DNA from: Anodontia alba | Taxonomy: Eukaryota > Mollusca > Bivalvia > Lucinida > Lucinidae | Assembly: GCA_964016985.1 (NCBI GenBank) | Contig: OZ024825.1 | Coordinates: forward strand, 34,254,057-34,318,056 | Direction of reading: 5' to 3' | Length of the DNA stretch: 64,000 nucleotides | In this document: piece after piece, positions 12,482 through 24,400 of the stretch | Layout: each line of letters opens with the position of its first letter | Position numbering within the stretch: position 1 is the first letter of the stretch | The notes under the pieces: generated by a model | The model's database searches: none | The model's input: the letters and a program-made list of their open reading frames with translations, nothing else | Told to the model about the DNA's origin: nothing | Position numbers and translations under genes: made by a program

Positions 12482-15400
12482 TAGAGATGATTCAACAGAC
12501 TTGAAATGTTGTTGACAGGGCCATTAAACCTCAACTGAAACCCTCCTAGACCTGTGGAATTACTCCTGTTCAGTTGTAATGTTTTAGACTGTGGTATTTT
12601 AGTATTCCTTTTAAAAGATTTCTTAAGTGTTGTAATGATTTATTTGCAGTGTCTGAACAGAACTTTACATCCATCCTAGATAAGGTGTCTGTACAACCAA
12701 AATTTATTGATATTTTTCTAATTTCACACAAAAGCATATGTTCTGGGTACCCATTAAAAGTGCCTCAACCCACAACATACATTTTGTGGAGAAATAAGAA
12801 AAATATTTTCATGATACCCCTTTTATCTAGAGGCTGATGTATGCAGTAAAGCTGCCAGTTATCAATGTTTGCCATTACATTGATACAAATACCTTTTGTT
12901 ATTTCAGTTACATAAACTTGAACTTGATGCCTACAAATCTGACAGAGCAAAACCAAGTCGTCTCAGCAGAACAAGCTGGATTGCCATGGACAACAAAGAA
13001 GTTGAAGTTGTCAAAGACAAGCAGAAGGAGGTAGATTCTCAGTATAAAGATCTCAAGTCAAGGTGCAATAAGTTTGGTGAAAAGCTGTCTCTTCTTACTA
13101 ACAAACAGAAAGAATTTAATGACAATACTTGGGGTATGTTATCTTGGTTAACAGATGCAGAGGAAAAACTGAGCATGACTCGGCAAGAAGCCTCTGCACC
13201 TGAACCTGAAGCTTTAAGAGACCATCTTGAAAAGATGAAAGGTATAGCAAATGATGCCATTTCTCATAAAAACAATCTTGCTGAATTGGAAAAGAGTGCC
13301 AAGGAAGTGATACAAGCAATGGCAGATCTTGATGTTGGTGGAGATCAAGTTGAAAAGATTCAGGATATACTAAATGATATTTCTGGTAGACATGATATTG
13401 TTTTGGAAGAAATCAATGAAAGAGCCAATGATTTACAGACTGCTGTGACAAAGTCTCAAGATGTACAAGATGCTGTTGAACAGTTACTCACATGGCTGAA
13501 GGAGACTGATCGTAAATTAGAGCAAGTGAAACCTATTAGTTTGAATCAAGACAAATTAAATGAACAAGCACAGAAGCTTAACATTGTTGAAACAGATATA
13601 GAAAGTCATAAACCTAGTATTGAATCAGTTAGACAAGCAGCAAGTGAATTGATTAAAACTTGTGATTTAGATATGGCTAAGTCATTAGAAGCTGAAATAA
13701 GTGATTTGGGTTCTAAATTCCTAGGAGCTCAGAAAAAATGCCGTGCATGTACAAAGGATGTGGAGGAGGTTTCTGAGAAACTGAATAAATTTAATGACAA
13801 ATTAGAATCTTGTAAAACCTGGGTAGGAAGTAATTCAGACTCGTTACAATCTTTAGAAATGAGTAAGCTGCCTGTTGAACAGCTAAAACTCAAAGTAGAT
13901 TTAATTAACATAGAAAAGGGAAGACAGTTACAAGACATGGAAACATTACAAGGTCTTGGTCGTGAAATTTTGCAAGATCCTAGAACAGGAGATCCAGCTG
14001 CTGTCAGAATGGCTTTAAGTGACCTAGAAAAAATGTGGACCAAATTTGATGAGTGTTTAGCTGAACGCGAGTCAGAAGCCAGCATTAAAGAAAGTAGAGG
14101 AAATGAGTATGAAACAATTAAAAACCAAGTTGTAGCTTGGTTAACAAGAATGGAGAGTGATGTTAATGCATTCGAACCAGTGGCTGTAGATATGGATATT
14201 GTTGCTAAACAAATTGAAGAACTTCAGGTAAGACCTGTTTATTCTCTTCCTGAGATTATTTTAAATAATAGTTTGCTTATTTTATTGAACCATTATGTTT
14301 TTGCTAACATGAGTAATTATTAAAGAACTAACAAAATTATCTAGTTATGTGGGGTGATACATTTTCTGGACTTATTCAATGTTGTCCAGCTGATGTAAGC
14401 TGAAATGAAGTTGTACATAAATTTGATAGGTATGTTAATTTTATGCCGGTATCCAGATTTTCTTTTAAAAATGTTGCACCAATCTATTTCATAGCACATC
14501 ATGTTGTCTCTGGTATGTTGGGAAGTGAGCAGTATAACACTCATAGCTCCAGATAAAGCACAATTTTTTAACTGAAAAGTAATGATATTTTTCTTGTTTC
14601 TCCATGAAAACATATGCTGTGGTACTCATTAGAAGCACCTCACTGAGGTGCTTCTAATGAGTACCCACAACATATGTTTACATGGAGAAATAAGAGAAAT
14701 ATTATTTGGATACACCCCCCACCCCCTTATCTGCAGCTATGAATTACATGAAACATGAGTTTAGTTACAATAAAAAGGAGGTTTTAAACTGATAGATACA
14801 CACTCCTGGTTACTTTACATCCAGATAAAGTGTTGAGGTCTTTACTGATAATACATGTATTTCAGGAAGTAGTTTCTGTTTTATTTCCAGCCTCTAATCC
14901 AAGAGTACTATGAGTTTTCACCAAAGATAGATGAATTAAATGACACAGGGAATGCTTATGATGCCATACAGTCAGGTGATTCAAGACCAAAGAGCCCAAT
15001 GAGATTCAGTAAGTTGAGTTCCAGGATCAGTGGTTGTACCTATATAGAAAAATTGATCAGTTTTCCATAGATGATGTACTGGGTAGTTATTCAAAGCTGT
15101 AGATACAAGAGGTATCCAGAAGTTCTTATTGCACCTTGAAAACATATGTTTTGGGTTTTCCATTGAATATTGATAATATATGTTTTCATACGGAAATAAG
15201 ACAAATCGCAATACCTTTTGGTTGAAAAAAGTTTTTTTTTTTTAGAGAGCTATGATTTTTCTTTTGATTAAAAGTTAATATAGCATTAAACATACATTGT
15301 GGATACTCTTGAGAAATGCTACATTTAGACAGTTTGGAAGAGCACCCACAAAATAGCTTTTGTAGTGAGGAAAAAAAAATTACTAACAAGTAATGAATTG

Positions 15401-18400
15401 TACTGTGCAAACAAAATATGTAAAATGTTACAGTAATGATACAATATACATCAGAGGACTTGTAAATCCTAGTCCTGCTGAACCCGGATATACCCTGCCT
15501 TTGCAAACAGTGTAGATCCAGATCAGTTGGCTTAGCCAACTGATCTGGATCCGCACTGTTTGCCATTAAGTATGTGAATTTATATCAACAATCTTGATCA
15601 AGTAATCTGATTGGCTGAAAATTAGAAGTAGGCGTGGCATCTTAATTTATTCAGTAGGACAAGGGTAAAGGAAGAGTATTGGGTGATAATTCTCAGATAA
15701 TTTTTCTTTTTTCCCCATAAAAACATGCAAATATTTCTGTATGAGATGCTGCTTAGGCATATTTTTGAGATATGCACAGGAAACTTGAGCAAAAATAATA
15801 TTTTTTGGTAAAAAATTAAAGGTCAGGAGCATTTAACCATAATTAGAAGAGTTCTCTATCCTACTATGGAGGAAACCAACCTTTTCACAGAAGACTGAAG
15901 ATGAAGGACCAGCCGGTGTAGCATTACAGTCTGTCCTGGTTCTTCACTGTTCTGATTTACCTCCAGATAAGGTGTTAATTGAAGCCAATTCTTCTTGTTT
16001 TTGCACCAAAATATATATTGTGGGTACTAACAGAATCACCTCCATAAGGCAATTTCAGTGTATACCCATAAGATATATTTCAGTGCAAAACTAGTAACTG
16101 TTTTCCTCCATTGCAAAAACATGCCTATTCAAATATACTAAAAATTTTACCACAAAAATTGAAAAATTTTCAGATAAAAAATTCTGATATTTTTTTATAT
16201 TTCTGTTCAAAAACATAGATTGTGGGGACATTAGAACTGCCTTGTGAGGCAGTTCTAATGAGTTTCCACAATCTATGTTTTTGAGCAGAAATAAGAACAA
16301 TAATGTATACCCCTGTAAACCCCAGTTTTACTATATAAAAGTGGGGTTTAAGGGGCTCAACATTATATAGGAATGTTTTCGTGATGCCACTGTGGGTATC
16401 ATGAATTCTAACTTTACACTACTTGTTTTACTGACATTTCTTGAGGATTAATTGGTTATATAGCTAACGTACTGATGCATTTTAAATATTTTTCTTGTGA
16501 TTTGGACCATTTATCAGAATCCAGGACTGACATTCCGTGCAGATTATTACTTAATGATTGAATGTTAAGTCCTTTTTTGGTGGGAAAAAAAACAAGAAAA
16601 ATATCAATCGTTTGTCCGCCACAGTTTTTCCTTCATTCTTTCGTGGAGATTGATCATGAAATATTTTCTACGGTCATTCTCTCCCTTCCGCTGATTCAAG
16701 AAGGGCAGTTGTCAGTTTCTAGCGAAAGAATTTGCACAATACTGGTTAACCGCTTAGAGGACTAAGCCTGCCCAGTAAACGTGACCGCGCTCGACATGAC
16801 CCCATTGGGTTGACTGGGCTGTAAAACCTCAACACAAACCTTCATTTTTTTCTAGGTTTAATTGCCAGCAATTTCATATTTACTAAAAACAAAACAAAAA
16901 ATAAAAACAGCAAAAAAAAAAAACAAAACAAAACAAAAAACAGGAGCTATCACAGGTCCAGATAAAGGGAGTATTCAAAAGTTGTTGTTTTTTTTTTTTT
17001 GTTTTTTTTTTTGCACTAAAAAGTTTCTTTTTCCTTTTGGAATTACTTCAGCAGGCTGATTCCAGTGAAAATCCAAATAGATACAGTTCAGAATAATAAA
17101 AAAATACAAAAATAACAAAACAATATTCCAAATCACCAGTTATCACCTTATCTGGAGCTATGGGCAGTGTAAATGTGTTGCTTCGGTAAATGTTCTAAAA
17201 TTTCATACACTAATGTTCCTGATAAAACAGCATATGAGAGTAGTGTAGACCCAGATCAGACTGCTCTTGGTGCCAGCACTAAGTAGTTTAACCCTGGTCC
17301 TGTTGAACCTGGAGCAGTCTGATCAGGGTCTACACTGTTTGCCATTCTACTTAGTATTTTAACTCTGGTCCTGCTGAACCTGGATATGCACTGCATTTTC
17401 AAAGTGTAAAAGCCAACTCTGATCTAGATCTATACTGTTTGGCAGCAAGTTTGTGAATTTATATCAACAGCCTGGATCAAGTAATCTGATTTGCTGAAAA
17501 ATTAGAAGTGGGTGTGGGATCTTTATTCAGCATGGCAAGGGTAAAGAACCACCTACAAATATGGAATAAAGTGTTTGAAATTTTTGGACATTTACTGCAG
17601 ATTTAGTGCTGCTTTTGCAGCAGCTACTATTAAATCTGAAATTTTCATATTTTGCATGGTGTGTCAGTTTTTATAATTAGAGGTGGAGGGTAAAATCCCT
17701 TGTGGGTAAATTTTTGGTGGTGATCATTTTGACAGGTCTTTGTTCTATTGCATGAAGTTCCTTGAATACTGTAAATTATTCGTCAGAGTGGAAAAAGTTA
17801 AAAATTTACGTAAATTTTAAATTTAATAATCTGAAACATTTCAGTTGAAAGTTGTATTTAAGCTAACTAAATAAGATGGTTTCAGGAAATTTTAGTTATT
17901 CCTACAATATTTAAAATTTTTAGTCTAAAATACTTATCTTAAAAGGAAAAGCAGTTTTGGTGTAAACTGTATCTGAATTGAAAGTCTTGACAGATCATGC
18001 ATGTGATAAAAAACTGGACAAAATCTAAAGATGTTTATGATATTTAAAGACATTCAAAATTGTTGCCAAGGGTGCTGCCGTTTTGAATAAAAATTTCAGA
18101 ATATTAAATGAAGTCTTCCATACATGCCATAATCTGTGAACCAAAATCTATGAGATAAGGCAACATTTTTAGGGAGATTTGACAAAATTCTGTGAGATTT
18201 TCTTAAACATCACTTTGGAGCTCCCCGAATATAGTCTAAAGTCTTTTTTTATGTAAGAAGCTTGTGAAAACCACAAGAGTGATTAATTTATGTTCATTTC
18301 TTCAATAAATCTGTAGTAAAATGGTCTGTAAATTCTGTGAGATTTGAATTTTTTATGAGAATTGCCTTCCAGATGGGCTGAATTCTATGAGGTTTTATCT

Positions 18401-21400
18401 CACAGTGTGAGATATGGCATGTATGGGTCCCTTCTTTCTAACAGAAAACAGTGTGATTCTTTAGCAAAATCTAAAAAATTCTAAGAAGAGATAAAATATT
18501 AAAGCAGTAAAATATACAAATAAAGAGGTAAAATATTGTTGAATCTTCGATTTATGTATGTTTCACATATTTAATTAAAGCTTCATGACACCATCAATTC
18601 TTATTAAATATTCAAAATGGTTGCACCCATAAAGGCAATTTTGAATCTTCAAATCCTGACCTTTTTCTGATCATTCATCCAATTTTGATAAAATTTCATC
18701 AAAATGAATGGTTTGTCAAACTTTTTCATTTCCGTTGCAGTCTTTAACAATGTTGACTTTCCCTTTAACACTTTCAGCCTTAATTAAGTATCTAAAATAG
18801 ACTGTTCCAGCTTAGTACAGTAGTTCATCTGATAAAGCTTACAGTGCATGCCTAACATTTTGAACTTCAAGTAGAAATTTTAACCCTTAAAGCAACAAGC
18901 GAAATTGTTGCAGACAACATTCTAATTTTTTTTATTTTATTATTATTTTTTAGAGAAAGTAAAGCTTGACATTTCATGTGAATCATCTGCTAGGCAGATG
19001 ATTCACAAGAAATGTCAATCTTTATTTTCTCTGAAAAAAAAAATAAAATGTTGTCTGCTGCAGTTTGTGATTGGCACTTTAAGTGTTAATTTAACTGTAT
19101 AGATAAGACCATAATTTACAGTATTATTCATTGCACCTTATTTATTCTCACCACCCTTTCCCTGCTGTTTAGGAGGTCGTAGAATTCCCAGCAGTGCATT
19201 ATCACCACGGCTACGGAGCCCATCCCCGACTACTGGATCGTTTTCCTTCCCACAGTCTTCGGACATCATCAGTCCGATGTCGATGTCAAGTGATTCAAGT
19301 GGTGTGGGAAGCAGAAAGAGCAGTTCGGACTTCCTGCAGCTAGACGGTGTGGTATTAGTTACCATAGCAACTACCCTGCTTTAAGAGTGCATATATGTCT
19401 GCAAGATGTGGTTTACATAATGCTAGATAAGTGGGGTATCCACATAGTATTTTTCTTACTTCTCCAAGAAAACATGTGTTGCAGGACTTCTTAGAAATAC
19501 CTTGCTGAAATGCTTCTAATGAGTACCCACAACATGTTTCCGTGTAGAAATAAGAAAAATATCATACTGGTACTTTTCAGGTGAAAAATTGTCTTTAGTT
19601 TATATAAAATAATGCTGCAGATAATTTTGCATGGCTTTCGTTGAACTATGACTTCATGATGTCATGATGTTGGCAAGAAAGACTGTGATATGACTATATA
19701 CCTAAAAATACAATAAAGTGCAAACTGTTTCACTGTGCAGCAGGCATCATGATGTCACACCTCAGCATGACAAATGTAGTAATTAGCTTGCAGTGATTCA
19801 TTAATTAGTGTGCAGTGATTCTTCTTTTTCATGCAGAGGTTTTATGAAGTCTGTACTAATATACCTAAAGTACCTAACATACATATTTATTTGAAATAAA
19901 GATTTTGAGGTATAAGTTTTTAATATTCGAAAAATACAAGACAAGATCATTTTCTCATCACAGCATGTATGCACTCTTAAGATCCTGCCTTTTTTCCCAA
20001 TTTAGCAACACCAAGTGTAAAGGATTCCTTCAGAAGACCATACTCTTGTAGAGTTTGGAAATTCAATGACAATTAAAACATGAAGATTGCAAAATTATAA
20101 TTGAAAATTACCAGTTACGATATCTCTATTAAGTGTTTGGACACCATAAGCCCTTGCCACACTTTTCACTTTCTGCTGCTGTGTCTAAAACTGCTGGATA
20201 AGTGGCAAACTGTGTAGACCCTGATCATACACATCATTTGGCAGTCTGATATGGATGTGCATTGTTTGTTCAGGCTGGCCTCGGTGGCTCAGTTGAATGC
20301 ACATCCGATAGGTGATCAGGAGGTTGAGGGTTAAACCCCCCCAGGTCGGCAACATTCTTTGTGGAGATTGATCATGAAATATTTTCTACAGTCATTTTCT
20401 CCCTTAGACTGATTCAAGAAGCATAGTTGTCAGTTTCTAGCAAAAGAATGTGCACAATACTAGTTAACTGCATAGAGGACTAAGCCTGCTCAGCAAAAGT
20501 GTGGTTAGGTAAACTGACTGAGCTCAACATGACCCTGTTGGGTTGACTGGGCTGTAAAACCTCAACACTAACAAAATTATTTGTTCAGACCTGTCTGTCC
20601 AAATACTTAAGGTAAATGCAGTATACAGTATGTGAATACTAAGCTCAGCCTGTCTGTCAATGCAGTCAGCTAAAAACTGTCATTATTGGCTTACAAGACC
20701 ATTAGAGGCTTTAGAATATCTCAGCAGACTCTGAATCTGTTGTTTGTTTATGCAATAAGACATACTTTTTACTTGGTTTGACTAAATTTATACATGGGAC
20801 TGGATACAATAAATGTCCTAAAATTTCAAACACCAAAGTGTCTGACAAAATTACATATGCAAACAATGCAGACCCAGATCAGACTGCTCAGGGTCTACAC
20901 TGTTTGTCATTCCACAAAGTATTTTAAGAAACAGCTGCATAAAAAGCAAAATTTAGGCTTAAATAGTATGGAATAAAGTGTTTGAAATTTTAGGACATTT
21001 ACAATACACATGTGAAATGTTTGCTGTTTACAAGGGAGATAATTTTTGTGATTTCCTGTTTGCTTTTTCACACATATCTGTCCCCTTATGAAAAGGGATC
21101 TTTTCCATAAGGAAATCAATTTGCCAACAGCAAATTCTTTCCATTTAGAGTACCGAATTTGACCTAATTACCACACATGCTCCTATATGCAACAGTCAAG
21201 CAATTTAGTAGTCTTTAGATGACAGCCAGTGTACTTTTATCTAGTTCTTTGTAAAAACATATGTTGTTGGTACTCATTTGAATGGCCTCGGCAAGTTGAG
21301 GCAATTCAAATGAGTACCAACAACATATGCTTTTATAAAGAAAGTCAGAACAATAAATATAAGTATCATTAAATACATCCCTCATGAAGCCCTCTGCTGA

Positions 21401-24400
21401 TCCTTCTTAAGTGTACCCGTATTAGGAGGATATTTTTTTTACAAGTTTTTTAATGATTTTTAGCTCGCCTATACGAAGTACAAGGAGAGCTATTGTAGTC
21501 ACCCCGGTCGTCTGCGTTTGCGTTCCCGTTCCCGTTCCCGTCACACTGCGTTAAAGTTTTTCAAATGCTTATATCTCAACAGTCACTCCTCACAGAGGCA
21601 TCAAATTTGGAACTTAGGTACCTTGGAGGGTCTTCTGAGATTCCAAGAGAATAAACCCCTGGGTTCATGCCCCTGGGTGGGGCTAGGGGTCAGAATCTAG
21701 GACACCTTTGTAATACTGTGTTAAAGTTTTTCAAATTCTTATATCTTGACTTTCACTCCTCATAGAGCATTCATATTTAGAATTTGGGTACCTGGAGGAG
21801 TCTTCTGAGATTCCAAAAGAACATACCCCTGGGTTCATACCTCAGGGTGGGCCTTGGAGTGGGGCTAGGGGTCAAAATCTAGGACACATTTGTAAAATCT
21901 TATATGCCTACAGGTTATAGACACAACTGGTTATACATCAGCTAACTATGTGACATCGGTTTAAGTGTAAGAGAGTAAAGGTCATGGTGACCTACATTTT
22001 ACGGTCCAGGTCACCTAGATTTCACGGTCCAGTGATTTTGCCTTATATCTTGAATACTATTTGTTGGATAAATGTCACACCTGGGATATTACTTCCATGT
22101 GACCCAATGAATGACCACTTACTATATCTAGGTCATTGTGACCTATATTTCATGGTTCAGTGATTTTGTCTTATATCTTGAATACTATTTGTTGGATAAA
22201 TGTCACACCTGGGATATTAGTTCCTTGTGACCCGATTATTGACGTCAAAATATATCTCTGTTGGTGTGACCTATATTTTATGGTTCAGTGATTTTGCCTT
22301 ATATCTTGAATACTATTTGTTGGATAAATGTCACACCTGGGATATTAGTTCCATGTGACCCAATGCATGACCACTTACTATATCTAGGTCATTGTGACCT
22401 ATATTTCATGCTTCAGTGATTTTGCCTTTTATTTTTATTACTATTTCATGGAGAATTGTCATACCTGGATTATTATATCTATGTGACAAAATGATTTACA
22501 TACAAATACATCTAGGTCAGTGTGACCTATATTATATGGTTGAATGATTTCGCCATATAACATGAAAATTATTTCATAGAAATATGTCATACCCATTTGA
22601 CTTAATCATTCTAGGACACTGTGACCTATATTTCATGGTTCACTGATTTTCCCTTATAAAGGAAGACAGTGTGATGCAGAAATATCATACCTGGATTATA
22701 ATTTCCATCTGACCCGAAGGAGCAAGAACTCATGATGGGTTTGTGTTTTATTATTATTATACATTTTGAATTTCTTAATGATAAAAATGTTACAATATAA
22801 AATGTACCCAGCAGGCGAGCTACGCTGTCCTATGACAGCTCTTGTTGAAAAACCTAAGCGCAAGGTGCGGTAATTAGGTCAAATACGGTAAACACCATTT
22901 CAGCGGGGAGGAAAAAACAATTGCGCCAGTGCATGAGAAAACCTACAATAAGACCTGTTTGACCAGCAAAGACTCAAATCAGCCTGTACATCCACCCAGT
23001 ATGGCAAGGGTCTTGTTAATTACTCTTTGAATAGCCTGGAGGCTGTACAAGGCACATGTGATCAGAGAAAACTCTGATCACACTGTGTGACTGCACAGGC
23101 TGATCTGAGTCTTTGCTGGTCGCACAAGTCTTATTGTAGGTTTTGTTGTGCGTTGGCTCAATTTTGATGAGTTGCCTCAGCTGAACATGCTGAAAGTGTA
23201 TTCATTCTCATTATATTGCTAGTTTTTCCTGTATGAAAGGGCTTTTCTGATAGAGCTCTGTTTGAGAAGGGTATCCAAATCAGTGCATTTTGTTTAAGGT
23301 ATACCTTGTGGTTACTTCTTAGAATTGCCTAGATTAGGAAGTTCTAATGAGTAGCCACAACATATAATGTTCTGGAAAAGTGTTAATACTTATGTGTTAT
23401 GGGCAAATTGAGCAGACAACAAATTGATTGTATTTTTCTCATTTTCCCAGAAAATAGGATTTGATATTTTATGCAAACTGTCTTGTTAGGAGACAGTTTG
23501 CATGCAATGTCAAATCTTAATTTCTGGAAAAAATAAGAAAAATATTTCAGAATGTCTTCTGCTGAAATTTTTACCCAGCATGCAAAGTGTTAATATATTC
23601 GGGTTGAAAAGAGAGTTTATTATCTAGAGCCATGTTTTCAGAAGTCTGGGGGTTTGAGTTTGATGAGCGGTTAATGGTGTAAATGATTATTTGATTTATT
23701 CACATGAACCTTTTTACACCACACATCATTATAGCATGGTTTATGACATAACATTGTCTAAAGATGGACCTCAGGAAATTTTATTTGTATCTCAACAAAA
23801 ATGTATAGATTATATAGAAAAAAAATCTATATATTTTTGTTTGAATACAGTGCATTTGTTTTGTTAACTAACATTGTTTTTGCTTTCCCAGCATATATAT
23901 TATCGAGAGGTTATGATATATATGAACATGACTTTTGGCCTGCTAAATTTATTGGCATAAAACAATTTGGTAATGTCTTTCTTTCTTTTTTGAAAATATG
24001 GTTAAACATTCCATTCTTCCCATTTTGTGTTCAGTCTCATGTAGATTTTAAACTTTACGCCCAGTAGGCTAAATCAGCAGAGAATAGCTCAGTAATTATG
24101 ATGTCAGCATGATGACAAAGTGTTTTCTTTGCAGGTGATTTGAATGAAATTACTGCAGTATTTTCAGAGAGAAGGAAAAATCACTCCCTTGTCTTGAAAT
24201 AGAGCATGCTAAACGGAAATCATATACTTTTTTTAATATAAAATAAGTTCTGTTTATAAATACTGTTAAACAGTAATTGCTGTCAGATACAATGATTTGA
24301 CAGCATTTCTGCTTAAGTTAAAAAATTGAAAGGACTGGATGTTTGCTGTATTACCTTATTTACCGTACATATTAAGACATTTGCCCTAAAAGTAAGTCCA

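Noticed and set aside
12649..12837. Possible extra exon after TTTATTTGCAG at about 12649
   Set aside because: In the phase needed between exons 4 and 5 it meets a stop within ten codons; the rest is FB4 remnant.
13039..14085. Antisense open frames inside exon 5 (13039-13260, 13116-13319, 13729-14085)
   Set aside because: Shadows of the sense coding sequence; no independent coding pattern.
14228..14323. Extension of the exon 5 frame past 14227
   Set aside because: A good donor (CAG|gtaaga) at the conserved intron point and loss of heptads beyond it show the exon ends at 14227.
15186..15566. Open frame with DLDLHCLQRQGISGFSRT, recurring at several sites (e.g. 1418, 25130, 47541)
   Set aside because: The recurring peptide is the translation of the FB3 MITE palindrome, not a protein family.
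23801..24067. 88-codon open frame rich in hydrophobic residues
   Set aside because: Lies in the long intron after exon 7, starts in an L-type hairpin, and has no spectrin or other known pattern. Chance frame in AT-rich DNA.
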